Shown one piece after another: positions 35,305 to 44,649 of a stretch of 64,000 nucleotides of DNA. The position numbers and the translations under genes are program-made. The notes under the pieces are model-generated. The model made no database searches. It was not told the origin of the DNA and saw only the letters and a list, made by a program, of their open reading frames with translations. Each line of letters opens with the position of its first letter. The stretch's first letter is position 1. This stretch comes from Ignavibacteriaceae bacterium (GTDB lineage Bacteria > Bacteroidota > Ignavibacteria > Ignavibacteriales > Ignavibacteriaceae): the NCBI GenBank assembly GCA_013388545.1, contig JACAFB010000034.1, forward strand, positions 1 through 64,000. The letters run 5' to 3'.

Positions 35305-38037
35305 TTAAAATTCCAATGAAACACCAAGCCGAACTTCTCTTGGTGCAGAATAGTAAGTCGGTCTTACAAAATATTCATCAGCAGATTTTATTACTCCCGG
35401 ATAAAGTCTTGCCAATCTGTTTGTTTCTTCAGCGCCGCCTTTTGTTTGTTCAAGAGAATAAGTCGCTCTTCCGGTATCATCGTAAACAAATCTTTCATTT
35501 TTGGTGTCAAACACGTTGAAGATTTTTACAAAAAGTGTTAGTAAAAGATCTGATATCTCAAAAGATTTTTCAGCCAAAATATCTACGTTTGTTTGCATCG
35601 GCTTTCTTTCACTGTTCGACCGCAGGTAAAGCCTTCCCTCGGTTAGCTGAGGAGTATATGGTAATCCTGTCCCAAGATTTCCAACAAGGGTAACTGTCCA
35701 GTCTTTATCGCTTCCAAAAGTAACAACACCATTCAAAGTGTGAGTTTGATCCCATGCAAGAGGAACTGTTATTTTTTCACTTTGTCTGCCGGAAGATAGA
35801 TCAATAAAGAATGCATCGGCACCAGTTTCGTTGCCCTCAGCGACCTGAAATGTATAATCAATTGATACACCAAAAAGATCGCTGATCAGCTTTCGCTTCG
35901 TAAGTGAAAACGTAATTCCTTTAATGTTACCATAATCTTTATTCACATATTTTTGATAGGTAGAGCTTGTGCTTATTCTGATTTCCTGCAATGCGAGCAA
36001 ATCTCTTACATCTTTATAAAAGCCTGTAACATTAAAAGCAACTGATTCAGATAGCTGCTGCTGCAAACCGACTTCATATGTTACTGTCTTCTCAGGGTTA
36101 AGATTTGAATTTCCATATACAGGTGTTCCAGCTATGTCTTCAAAATTAGGATTGGTATAAAGAAATCTGTAGGGCGGAAGCTGATAAAAGTGCCCGTAAG
36201 AAAAGTGGATAATTCCTTTGTCAGTAATAGGGAAAGAAATTCCAAGTCTTGGGCTGAAAGTATATTTAGCTTCAGCATCAATAAGATTCTCTGTTGGCTC
36301 AAATGTATCGGGGGCATAGACTGCATTTGACCTGAAATAATCGAATCTTAAACCTGCATTAATAATCATTGTTTCAAATTCCATTTTGTCCTGCAAGTAA
36401 GCGGAATACTGTCTTGGTTCGCGCGAATATAAATCGTGTACTGCAGTTTCTGGTCCAAGAATCGTTGGTGTTAAATAATTAGTGGTATCTCTCAGAACAT
36501 CAAAATTCTGGAAATCCATCTTTTCAAATTTTGCATTTGCACCAAATTTTAATTCATGCTGGTTAGTAATCTGACTTGTAATATCAAACCTCAATTCAGT
36601 AGTGTATGATCGCTGATAGAAATGCTCATTCAATGTTCCTCCCACTGCAAAAGTATATGGAGATACTTTGTTATTCTTATGTATTGGCTGATACCGAGGA
36701 TCTGCATGAAGATTACTTAAATCCATCCCGGGTTTGAAATCAACTTCATTTCCTGATTCATCAAGAAGCGGGAATAAGTATCGTTTAAAATCATAGACAT
36801 TATATGCTCCTTTCAAAGAATAGAAAGTGTTGTTGTCAACCGCTTGTCTTATTTCCAGCGAATTAAGCAAGCCCCACTCATACCTGTTATAGTTTGCATC
36901 GGGATTAAATTTCAATTCGTGATTGTAAGTTTGATACTTCGAGGTTGAGTACACGAAGTCGTAGTTAATTTTTATTGTACTTATCGGTTTAAAGGTAAGT
37001 TTTGCAGTGGTGTTAAAATCTTTGCTTGGATTCATCGACACCAACTCTTTATTTCCGGAAAGTGGAATTACAATAGAATCTGGATCAGATGGGCTTCTGT
37101 ATAAAAAGTCTTCAATTGTATGATCTCTTCTTCCGTACAGATAACCTTTATCATTATTATACCTTCCGGAGATAAAAAATGTAAGATTGTTTTCAAGCAA
37201 TGGAACAGGCCCGCCGAAAGTACCTTCAATGACCTGGTTATTAATCAAATCAAGATCATCAATGTTCATAAAAACATCATCGTTAACACTTACATAATCT
37301 CCTGTATAATAAGAAAGCGAACCGCGATATTTACCTGTTCCTTCTTTTGTAATTGTATTAACTACACCGCTAAGAGCATTTCCATATTCTGCATTAAAAG
37401 TTCCGCTAACGACTGATAACTCCTGAATTGCATTCGGAGAAATCTGCACTGTTCTGCCAAAGTCGAAAGGATTGACCGAAGAAACGCCATTAACATTATA
37501 AGCAATTTCGGTAGATCTTCCGCCGCGAATATGAAGCTCACCACCTGAACCTTTTGTAATTCCAGCCTGCAGTGAAAGTATCTGGTCTATACTTTCGACA
37601 GGAAGAGATTCAATCTGGCCAACATCTACAACAGTTTTTGAAGAGGTTAAATCTCTGCGGACAAGCGGCTGCTTGGCTTCAATTACAATTGCTTCCAGCC
37701 CAATTGTTTCGGCTGACAGCTCAACATTGATAGTTGTGGTGTAATCTGTTGAAACCCGTACATCAATAACTTTCTTTTTCTGATAACCGATACTTGAAAA
37801 GACAAGAGTGTAGCTGCCGGGTTCTATATTATTAATTATGTAGGTACCGTCAATTCCGGTTGCTGCCCCCAGTGTGGTCCCTTCAATAATTACATTGACC
37901 CCGATGAGAGGTTCTTGAGTTTCAGAGTCTACAACTTTGCCAGCGATTTTTCCGGTAGTACCCGCGAAAGTCTGATGAAATGAAATAAGTAATGGAATGC
38001 TGAATAGAGTAAAGAAAGTGAGTAAAATTCTTTTCAT
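35305..38037 (-). CDS. TonB-dependent receptor with carboxypeptidase-regulatory-like domain
   Basis: A 910-residue receptor: signal peptide, regulatory-like domain at about 28-112 (GKIAGKVVDSETQEPLIGVN, EGTTLGAATGIDG), plug with IVIEAKQPLVRRDLTSSK, GSGGELHIRGGRSTEIAYNV and GTFNAEYGNALSGVVNT, and a barrel ending REVRLGVSLEF. A good ribosome-binding site (GAGGCAGCT) precedes the ATG. It leads the operon with the large surface partner, PorV-like protein and M23 peptidase, so its ligand is probably a product of surface digestion of cell walls. The ligand is inferred from the M23 neighbour only. Confidence 0.92.
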   Translation of the reverse strand: MKRILLTFFTLFSIPLLISFHQTFAGTTGKIAGKVVDSETQEPLIGVNVIIEGTTLGAATGIDGTYIINNIEPGSYTLVFSSIGYQKKKVIDVRVSTDYTTTINVELSAETIGLEAIVIEAKQPLVRRDLTSSKTVVDVGQIESLPVESIDQILSLQAGITKGSGGELHIRGGRSTEIAYNVNGVSSVNPFDFGRTVQISPNAIQELSVVSGTFNAEYGNALSGVVNTITKEGTGKYRGSLSYYTGDYVSVNDDVFMNIDDLDLINNQVIEGTFGGPVPLLENNLTFFISGRYNNDKGYLYGRRDHTIEDFLYRSPSDPDSIVIPLSGNKELVSMNPSKDFNTTAKLTFKPISTIKINYDFVYSTSKYQTYNHELKFNPDANYNRYEWGLLNSLEIRQAVDNNTFYSLKGAYNVYDFKRYLFPLLDESGNEVDFKPGMDLSNLHADPRYQPIHKNNKVSPYTFAVGGTLNEHFYQRSYTTELRFDITSQITNQHELKFGANAKFEKMDFQNFDVLRDTTNYLTPTILGPETAVHDLYSREPRQYSAYLQDKMEFETMIINAGLRFDYFRSNAVYAPDTFEPTENLIDAEAKYTFSPRLGISFPITDKGIIHFSYGHFYQLPPYRFLYTNPNFEDIAGTPVYGNSNLNPEKTVTYEVGLQQQLSESVAFNVTGFYKDVRDLLALQEIRISTSSTYQKYVNKDYGNIKGITFSLTKRKLISDLFGVSIDYTFQVAEGNETGADAFFIDLSSGRQSEKITVPLAWDQTHTLNGVVTFGSDKDWTVTLVGNLGTGLPYTPQLTEGRLYLRSNSERKPMQTNVDILAEKSFEISDLLLTLFVKIFNVFDTKNERFVYDDTGRATYSLEQTKGGAEETNRLARLYPGVIKSADEYFVRPTYYSAPREVRLGVSLEF

Positions 38038-38123
38038 AGCTGCCTCACGATGGAGTTAAATACTATCTGGTTTACTTTTTAGAGCCGGATTAATAAGTGT
38101 CTGAATAGAACAATAAATAAAAA

Positions 38124-38170
38124 GGTTGCCCGCTGAGGAAATAAAATTTCATTCTGCAAAGCAGGCAACC
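38124..38170 (-). terminator. Terminator after the FG-GAP protein gene
   Basis: On the minus strand, GGTTGCCTGC and GCGGGCAACC form a ten-base stem around an AT-rich loop, followed by TTTTTATTTATTG. It starts 18 bases past the stop at 38189 and insulates the TonB-receptor operon beginning at 38037. Confidence 0.75.
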
Positions 38171-38188
38171 CAAAAAAAGTTCAAGTTA

Positions 38189-39844
38189 TTACTTGATTAA
38201 TTGCATTTTCTTTGAAACAACATTTTCGCCCGATCTGATGGTGTAAATGTATGTTCCGCTTGCAAGATTCCTTGCTTCAAATGTTACATTATAAGAGCCG
38301 GCATTCATAACCCGGTTGTCAATCAGAACTGCCACTTCATTTCCGAGTATGTCATATATTCTCAGATCAACATTAGAAGCTTCTTTAATTCCGAATTTAA
38401 TATTAGTAGTTGGATTGAAAGGATTCGGATAATTTTGCTGAACATAGAATGCATCAGGGATCTGATTGTTTTCTCTCTCTATTGCTGTAAAGTTCCAGTC
38501 GAGATAGAATACATCAATAACATCAGGGGCAGGACCTCTCGGATATCCGGCAGTTACAATGATTTCATCATCAGTATCGCCATCAAGATTAGCAACGCCA
38601 ATAACATCCATCTCAGCACCAGGAACCGATCCTGAATCAATAACAGATGTAACATAATTTGCCGGATTGGTAATATCACCGCCCTGATATTCCAGTCTTA
38701 ACACAAGAGAATTTGCAGTTGTAGCATCAACCCATCGAGTACCAAAAACGATATCGAGTTTTCCATCACTATCAAGATCACCCTGACCACTGCCGACAAT
38801 TCTTGCGGCTTTTAAAGGAGTAAAGTCTGCAATTTCAAGTGAAGTTAAGTTATCGCCATTTGGCTGCACCAAATAAACTTTTGCAGGAGCAAACCACGCA
38901 CCATAAATAATTTCTTTTACACTATTGCCATCAAGATCAACAACCTGCGATCCTTTGAAAGAATTTCCGGCAGCAACTCCGGGAATTGGTGCAAGTGATT
39001 CATAGTTTGTACCGTTGAACTTTACAGGGAAAATACTTGCGTTTGCATCAGAACCCCAAACGTATACATAATTACCAAGAACATTGATATCCCATTTATT
39101 TCCAGTACCAGTAAAGTTGAGATCCTGAAGTCCTGTGAATTCCTCAGTCCATGTTTCAGTACCACCGCCCAAATCCGGGATATCGCTAACGGAGAAAATA
39201 CCGACATGATAATCTGCAAATCCACCTGATGGTGGTTGTCCGGCTCTTCTATCACAGAAAATAACCTCCTGCTTTCCATCGTTATCAACGTCGGATGCTA
39301 TAACTCTGCAAGGTCTGAGTTCAAAATTATCCTGCGAAACAATTGTAGTAGAGGCATTTGGTAAAAATCCTCCAAAACCATCTGATACTCCCATATCATC
39401 ACTTCCGTCACCGGGATATTCATATACAAGGATTCTTTTGGGATTCGGATTAGTAGTTAAATCCAGATAATTAATAGGTGTCCATATTAATTCGGGTCTA
39501 CCATCGCCATCAAGGTCACCTGTTGTTAAACCTGGCCAAGTATTTTGCAACGGAATATCTGTTACTGCAGCCCAAACAGAATCCCATGAAGTACCATTCC
39601 ACTCAAACTTGTAGATACGCGGAATCAATACTTCCGGCGGGCTATCAACTGTATTAGTGTTGCAGAGGTAGAATTCTTTATTACCATCATTATCAAAATC
39701 AACTCCAGCAACAATTCCTCCGAATCCGTTACCTTCGTATTGAATTGAGTTAATAATTGTTGTCCGGTTAAATGTCTGCTGGGCTTGAATTTGAACAACA
39801 AATAGAACCAAAAGAATTGAGAAAAGAGTCATTAGTCGGTTCAT
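38189..39844 (-). CDS. FG-GAP repeat protein with T9SS sorting domain
   Basis: A 551-residue secreted protein: signal peptide, then a series of calcium-binding FG-GAP/VCBS repeats with loops such as DFDNDGNKEF, DLDGDGRPELIW, DVDNDGKQEVIF, DLDSDGKLDIVFG and DGDTDDEIIVTAGYP, forming a probable seven-bladed propeller. A canonical sorting domain (YVQQNYPNPFNPTTNIKF ... SKKMQLIK) fills the last 85 residues. The loops bind calcium in related proteins; the function here is probably adhesion or ligand binding on the surface. It is a single-gene unit with its own terminator and a GGAGG ribosome-binding site. Confidence 0.85.
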   Translation of the reverse strand: MNRLMTLFSILLVLFVVQIQAQQTFNRTTIINSIQYEGNGFGGIVAGVDFDNDGNKEFYLCNTNTVDSPPEVLIPRIYKFEWNGTSWDSVWAAVTDIPLQNTWPGLTTGDLDGDGRPELIWTPINYLDLTTNPNPKRILVYEYPGDGSDDMGVSDGFGGFLPNASTTIVSQDNFELRPCRVIASDVDNDGKQEVIFCDRRAGQPPSGGFADYHVGIFSVSDIPDLGGGTETWTEEFTGLQDLNFTGTGNKWDINVLGNYVYVWGSDANASIFPVKFNGTNYESLAPIPGVAAGNSFKGSQVVDLDGNSVKEIIYGAWFAPAKVYLVQPNGDNLTSLEIADFTPLKAARIVGSGQGDLDSDGKLDIVFGTRWVDATTANSLVLRLEYQGGDITNPANYVTSVIDSGSVPGAEMDVIGVANLDGDTDDEIIVTAGYPRGPAPDVIDVFYLDWNFTAIERENNQIPDAFYVQQNYPNPFNPTTNIKFGIKEASNVDLRIYDILGNEVAVLIDNRVMNAGSYNVTFEARNLASGTYIYTIRSGENVVSKKMQLIK

Positions 39845-39959
39845 ACAACCTCCATGATTTTTTATAGATGTGTATTAGAAAAAGAGTCAAACAGTTTAGT
39901 TTTGTAATTAAAATTAATGCTTAATGATTGTAATTGCAATGATTTAACAAATTTTTTTG

Positions 39960-40889
39960 TTATGGCATTTCAATAGCTTTCCGTACAAAACCATCGGCAG
40001 CTTCCAATCTTTTTATCGCCTGGTTATAGTCAACCCCGGCTTTAATCATGACCAGTGCAGTTTTAACATGTCCTTTTGCTTCATCAAGGTATTTTGAAGC
40101 TTCCTCATAAGACAGTCCGGTAATAGTCATAACAATTTTTTTGGATCGTTCTATTAATTTCTTATTCGTCATCTGGAGGTCAATCATCATATTCTCATAC
40201 ACTTTACCTAATCTTATCATCGAAGCTGTGGTTAACATATTTAATACAAGCTTTTGAGCAGTACCACTTTTCATTCTTGTAGAGCCCATAATTACTTCAG
40301 GTCCGACATAAGGGCAGATTGCTACATCAACTTCTTTTATATCAAAATCTTTTCTGGGATTAGTTGTAAGGTAAAGAGTTTTTGCTCCAAGCTCTTTTGC
40401 TTTTTTCACAGCACCGACAACATAAGGAGTACGCCTGCTTGCAGCAATACCACAAACAACATCTTTCGAAGTTACTTTGGCAGCGATAACATCTCTTGCA
40501 CCGTTCTCTTCAAAATCTTCAGCTCCTTCCTGAGCTCTGAACATCGCTTCCTTCCCACCAGCAATATATCCTTCAATCATTCCGTATGGAGTTCCGAAAG
40601 TTGGCGGACATTCAGATGCATCTACAACTCCCAAGCGACCGCTTGTTCCCGCACCGAAGTATAAGAGTCGGCCTCCATTTTTGATAGAATGAACAATTAT
40701 TTCAACTGCCTGTTCTATATAAGGAAGTTCCCTTTCAACAGCATATGGAACAAGCTTATCTTCCTGATTTATAATTCTGAGTATTTCCGGTGTTGAAGCC
40801 ACATCAATTTTCATTGAATGCGGATTGCGTTGTTCAGTGGTGAGTTTGCTTATTTGTTCGAAGAGCTTTTTAAAATCCGTTTCTGCCAT
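39960..40889 (-). CDS. murQ: N-acetylmuramic acid 6-phosphate etherase
   Basis: A 309-residue cytoplasmic SIS-domain enzyme. It contains the family sites LYFGAGTSGRLGVVDASECPPTF (residues about 77-99, with the sugar-phosphate loop and catalytic Glu) and EGAEDFEENGARDV near 119-132. Further conserved stretches are GIAASRRTPYVVGAV and MGSTRMKSGTAQKLVLNML. It removes D-lactate from MurNAc-6-phosphate to give GlcNAc-6-phosphate, the committed step of muramic acid catabolism. Length and motifs are typical of MurQ. It is transcribed away from the NagB-PIG-L fusion across a 168-base spacer, suggesting shared control of amino-sugar use. This gene is the strongest single indicator that the region handles peptidoglycan. 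Confidence 0.96.
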   Translation of the reverse strand: MAETDFKKLFEQISKLTTEQRNPHSMKIDVASTPEILRIINQEDKLVPYAVERELPYIEQAVEIIVHSIKNGGRLLYFGAGTSGRLGVVDASECPPTFGTPYGMIEGYIAGGKEAMFRAQEGAEDFEENGARDVIAAKVTSKDVVCGIAASRRTPYVVGAVKKAKELGAKTLYLTTNPRKDFDIKEVDVAICPYVGPEVIMGSTRMKSGTAQKLVLNMLTTASMIRLGKVYENMMIDLQMTNKKLIERSKKIVMTITGLSYEEASKYLDEAKGHVKTALVMIKAGVDYNQAIKRLEAADGFVRKAIEMP

Positions 40890-40933
40890 TTGTGAATCTT
40901 TACTTTACGGAAAACATACAAATTTTCTTATTC

Positions 40934-40941
40934 CAAATATA
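40934..40941 (-). promoter_or_regulatory. Candidate -7 promoter element for murQ
   Basis: The minus strand reads TATATTTG, an exact match to the Bacteroidota -7 consensus TAnnTTTG, 44 bases before the murQ ATG. A clear -33 TTG at 19-21 bases is missing. Transcription start is predicted a few bases downstream. Confidence 0.4.
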
Positions 40942-41024
40942 AGAATATATTCCAATAGGTTAATAAGAAATCATCTGCTTTCTAAACATCAGAGGTCTGA
41001 TTATATTTACTTCGAAGATTAAAT

Positions 41025-41033
41025 TATATTTTG
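41025..41033 (+). promoter_or_regulatory. Candidate -7 promoter element for the nagB-like fusion gene
   Basis: TATATTTTG lies 24 bases before the ATG at 41058 in the murQ/nagB-like divergent spacer. It differs from TAnnTTTG by one extra base and would give a short leader. The rest of the 168-base spacer holds nothing else I can identify. Confidence 0.25.
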
Positions 41034-41057
41034 TAAAAATTGTTCGAAGAGATATTT

Positions 41058-43394
41058 ATGTTACTTTCCAAAGTTGAGCAGGTCTACCTTGACCTATCAG
41101 GTAAAGAATTAATATATTCGCCCACAGAAAAAATTCCCGTAATTCAAGTTCCAAATTTTCCTGAGCTTGGCAAGCTGACAGCATTAAGGTTTATCGAATG
41201 GGTCCAGGCAAACCCCGAAGGTGTTGTTTCTCTTCCCACAGGAAAAACTCCTGAACATTTTATTAAATGGGTTTCGCACATAATTAAAAACTGGAATAAA
41301 GAAGAAATTTCTTCAATCTTAAAGCAAGTTGAAATTGACCTTTCGAAAAAGCCTGATGTTTCAAAACTGAGATTTGTTCAAATTGACGAATTTTATCCAA
41401 TTGATTCTGCTCAGCATAACAGCTTTTATTATTACATCCAAAAATATTATTTCAGTAACTGGGGGCTTGATCCTAAAAAAGCAATGTTTATGAACATTAA
41501 TGAAATACCAACCCCCAACAATCTGCCCTTAAATGAAATATTCCCTGATCAGATTGTCGATCTGTCACTCAGAACGCGCTGGGCAAGTACAACCCAGGAA
41601 AGACTTCAGAAATCAGCGATAGAAATTGTTGATGAATTCTGTACTGCTTATGAAAGAAAAATCAGAGAAATGGGGGGAATAGGATTTTTTCTGGGCGGAA
41701 TTGGTCCGGACGGCCACATTGGTTTTAATGTGATGGGCAGCGATCATTATTCCACCACCAGATTGATTCATACAAATTATGAAACTCAGGCAGCAGCTGC
41801 AGGCGATCTCGGGGGAATTGAAATTGCAAAAAACAGACTTGTAATTACAATTGGCCTTGATACAATTACTTATAACCCTGAAGCGACTGCAATTATTATT
41901 GCTGCCGGAGAAGCAAAATCAAACATTGTCAGAGATTCAATTCAGAATGAACAGACAAATAAATATCCGGCAACAGTTTTACAGCGATTGAAGAATGCAA
42001 GATTTTATTTAACTAATGGCGCTGCATTCAGGCTTGTTGAAAGAAGATTTCACGATGTATCTCTTGAAAAGAAAATATCACAGGTTTCAATTGAAAGAGC
42101 AGTGATTAATCTAGTTCTTGAAAAGCAAAAAAGCCTATTTGATCTGACCACAGAAGATTATAAATCAAATAAGCTGACTCAACTTATTCTTGAAAGAACA
42201 GGTAAATCTGCTAAAGAGATTGGACAAGAAATCTATGATGCTATTCTTGAAAGATTTAACAAAGGAATGGAAACCATTTCAAACGAAGTTATACTGCACA
42301 CAGGTCCGCATCACGATGATATTCCGCTTGGTTATCTTCCACATATAAATCACCTCACAAGAAATCCCAGCAACAAACATCATTTTGTTACAATGACAAG
42401 CGGATTTACCGCGGTTACTAATTCATATATGCTTCAATTGCTGGAGGATTTAAAGTCATTCCTGTCAAATGCTGATTTCCGCGGCAGATTCAAAGACAGG
42501 TATTTTAATCCCGAATTTAAAGATGGCAAAGATCGTGATATCCATCTTTATCTTGATGGACTTGCAGCTCACAGCAGAACCATCAGGAAAGAAGCAGTTT
42601 CGAGAAGACTTTTAAGAAATATGATTGAAATTTATGAAGAGGACAATGTTAATTATCTCGAGGACAGAGTTGACGAACTGATTAATTACTTTAAAACTCA
42701 GTATCCCGGTAAAAAAGACATTCCGCATGTTCAAAAACTCAAAGGCATGATGCGTGAATGGGAAGAAGAATTAGTTTGGGCTTTCTTTGGTTTCAACACA
42801 AGCTCGGTTACCCACATGAGATTAGGATTTTATCAGGGTGATATTTTTACTGAAAATCCTGAAATGAACCGCGATGTAATTCCAATTCTCGGATTGCTCA
42901 AAAAGATTAAGCCAACAATTGTCACGGTTGCACTGGATCCTGAAGGGAGCGGGCCCGACACACATTACAAAGTTCTTCAGGCAACTGCTGAAGCTTTAAA
43001 GTTATACGAAAAGGAAACCGGAATTTCTAATATTAAAGTTTGGGGTTACCGGAATGTTTGGTACAGGTTTCATCCTGCAGAGGCAAATATTTACATCCCT
43101 GTCAGTCTGAATTCAATGGCAATTATGGAAAATACTTTTTTGAACAGTTATGGCTCTCAAAAATCAGCGAGTTTTCCGAGCTGGGAATTAGATGGACCTT
43201 TTTCAAGACTTGCCCAGCGAATTCAGGTTGAACAGTATCAGACTATCAGCACCTGTCTTGGAAAGGATTATTTCCTTAAACATGATCATCCGCGAGTACG
43301 CTCTGCATTCGGGATGATTTTCCTTAAAGAGCTTACGTTGAATGAGTTTTATGAACATTCATCCGAGTTAAGAAAGCTGACAGAAAATTATTAG
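41058..43394 (+). CDS. NagB-like (glucosamine-6-phosphate deaminase) / PIG-L deacetylase fusion
   Basis: The start is ATG 41058, preceded by GAAGAGA; a longer reading would use TTG at 41040. Residues about 20-350 are a NagB/6-phosphogluconolactonase fold with GVVSLPTGKTPEHF, QIDEFYPI (about 108-115) and GGIGPDGHIGFN (about 213-224). Residues about 400-690 are a PIG-L/LmbE-type deacetylase with HTGPHHDDIPLG near 413-424. NagB converts glucosamine-6-phosphate to fructose-6-phosphate plus ammonia; PIG-L proteins remove N-acetyl groups from GlcNAc moieties, so one chain could do both steps. The NagB relay Glu (E148 in E. coli, GHIAFNE) is Val here, so deaminase activity needs testing. Similar fusions are known in Bacteroidota. 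It is followed by the epimerase gene after 37 bases. Confidence 0.85.
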   Translation: MLLSKVEQVYLDLSGKELIYSPTEKIPVIQVPNFPELGKLTALRFIEWVQANPEGVVSLPTGKTPEHFIKWVSHIIKNWNKEEISSILKQVEIDLSKKPDVSKLRFVQIDEFYPIDSAQHNSFYYYIQKYYFSNWGLDPKKAMFMNINEIPTPNNLPLNEIFPDQIVDLSLRTRWASTTQERLQKSAIEIVDEFCTAYERKIREMGGIGFFLGGIGPDGHIGFNVMGSDHYSTTRLIHTNYETQAAAAGDLGGIEIAKNRLVITIGLDTITYNPEATAIIIAAGEAKSNIVRDSIQNEQTNKYPATVLQRLKNARFYLTNGAAFRLVERRFHDVSLEKKISQVSIERAVINLVLEKQKSLFDLTTEDYKSNKLTQLILERTGKSAKEIGQEIYDAILERFNKGMETISNEVILHTGPHHDDIPLGYLPHINHLTRNPSNKHHFVTMTSGFTAVTNSYMLQLLEDLKSFLSNADFRGRFKDRYFNPEFKDGKDRDIHLYLDGLAAHSRTIRKEAVSRRLLRNMIEIYEEDNVNYLEDRVDELINYFKTQYPGKKDIPHVQKLKGMMREWEEELVWAFFGFNTSSVTHMRLGFYQGDIFTENPEMNRDVIPILGLLKKIKPTIVTVALDPEGSGPDTHYKVLQATAEALKLYEKETGISNIKVWGYRNVWYRFHPAEANIYIPVSLNSMAIMENTFLNSYGSQKSASFPSWELDGPFSRLAQRIQVEQYQTISTCLGKDYFLKHDHPRVRSAFGMIFLKELTLNEFYEHSSELRKLTENY

Positions 43395-43431
43395 TAATGA
43401 TTATCTAAAATATTTTCATATGGTTTAAATA

Positions 43432-44559
43432 ATGAAAACAACAAGAAGAGGCTTCATTAAAACCGGAGGTATTATTGCCGGAGCAACTGCATTTGGAATT
43501 CAGACCAACGGCTTTGCGAAAAACTTTATAAAATCTAAAGGCTCTAAAATGAAATTTACATTTAAACCCTATACACTTGAGCTAAAACATGTTTTTACTG
43601 TTGCAGTGAATTCACGAACAACAACGCCGGTTATGCTGACTGAAATTGAATACGAAGGAGTCAAAGGCTTTGGTGAAGCTTCAATGCCTCCTTATCTGGG
43701 TGAATCTCACGAAACTGCAACCAGGTTTTTATCAAAGGTGAACCTTGAGCAGTTCAATGATCCTTTTGAGCTGGAAAAAATTCTTGAATACGTTGATTCA
43801 ATAGAAGAAAAAAATACTGCAGCAAAAGCCTCAGTTGATATTGCATTGCACGACCTTATCGGAAAACTGCTAAATATACCCTGGTATAAAATCTGGGGAT
43901 ATGAAAAATCTGCAACACCTTTTACCTCTTTCACAATAGGCATTGATACTCCTGAAGTTGTAAAACAAAAAGTTAAAGAAGCCGAAGAGTATAAAATCTT
44001 AAAAGTAAAACTCGGTCGTGAAAATGATAAGGAAATGGTTCAGACAATTCGTTCGGTTACTGACAAACCTTTAACAGCTGATGTAAACCAGGGCTGGAAA
44101 GAAAAACAATTTGCTCTGGAAATGATTGAGTGGTTAAAAGATTACAATGTTAAATTTATTGAGCAACCTATGCCTAAAGAAATGATTGATGATATTGCCT
44201 GGCTCACTGAAAACTCACCCCTTCCGATTATTGGTGATGAAGCTGTTCAGCGAATACCTGATGTATTGAAAGCTCACGGAGTCTATTCAGGGATAAATAT
44301 CAAGTTAATGAAGTGCACGGGAATGCGCGAAGCTAATAAAATGCTAAACCTTGCAAAATCACTTGGCATGAAAGTAATGCTTGGATGTATGACTGAAACA
44401 AGCTGTGCAATTTCTGCTGCTGCTCAGCTTTCCCCAATGGTTGATTGGGCTGACCTCGACGGGAACCTTTTAATTAAAAATGATCCTTTCGAAGGAGTGA
44501 AAGTTATTGACGGGAAAGTTACATTAAATGATTTTCCCGGAATTGGTTTAAAGAACTGA
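43432..44559 (+). CDS. Tat-exported dipeptide epimerase (L-Ala-D/L-Glu epimerase type)
   Basis: A 375-residue enolase-superfamily enzyme. A twin-arginine signal (KTTRRGFIKTGG, residues 2-13, then a hydrophobic stretch) implies export in folded form. The catalytic barrel has the KxK motif LKVKLGREND near 192-201, metal ligands in DVNQGW, FIEQP and GDEA, the second catalytic Lys in NIKLMKCTGM, and the C-terminal DLDG motif that binds the dipeptide amino end. It epimerises the second residue of L-Ala-D-Glu-type dipeptides from peptidoglycan, making them cleavable by ordinary dipeptidases. Co-transcription with the NagB-like fusion (37-base spacer) ties peptide and sugar salvage together. Other dipeptide specificities within the family are possible. 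Confidence 0.88.
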   Translation: MKTTRRGFIKTGGIIAGATAFGIQTNGFAKNFIKSKGSKMKFTFKPYTLELKHVFTVAVNSRTTTPVMLTEIEYEGVKGFGEASMPPYLGESHETATRFLSKVNLEQFNDPFELEKILEYVDSIEEKNTAAKASVDIALHDLIGKLLNIPWYKIWGYEKSATPFTSFTIGIDTPEVVKQKVKEAEEYKILKVKLGRENDKEMVQTIRSVTDKPLTADVNQGWKEKQFALEMIEWLKDYNVKFIEQPMPKEMIDDIAWLTENSPLPIIGDEAVQRIPDVLKAHGVYSGINIKLMKCTGMREANKMLNLAKSLGMKVMLGCMTETSCAISAAAQLSPMVDWADLDGNLLIKNDPFEGVKVIDGKVTLNDFPGIGLKN

Positions 44560-44582
44560 AAAATTGAGTCACAAAACTAAGC

Positions 44583-44607
44583 AAAACGCCCGATTTTATT
44601 CGGGTTT
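44583..44607. terminator. Weak bidirectional hairpin between convergent genes
   Basis: AAACGCCCGA and TCGGGTTT form a short stem (CCCGA/TCGGG core) about 25 bases after the epimerase stop and facing the amidase gene that ends at 44650. The T-run is short on the plus strand, so termination efficiency is uncertain. Confidence 0.45.
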
Positions 44608-44649
44608 CTATTATTGAGATTAATCATTAAATAATAAAATTCTGTTGAC

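Noticed and set aside
41040-41057. Longer N-terminus for the NagB-PIG-L fusion starting MFEEIF
   Set aside because: The codon is TTG; ATG 41058 has a purine-rich GAAGAGA upstream and starts the conserved region.
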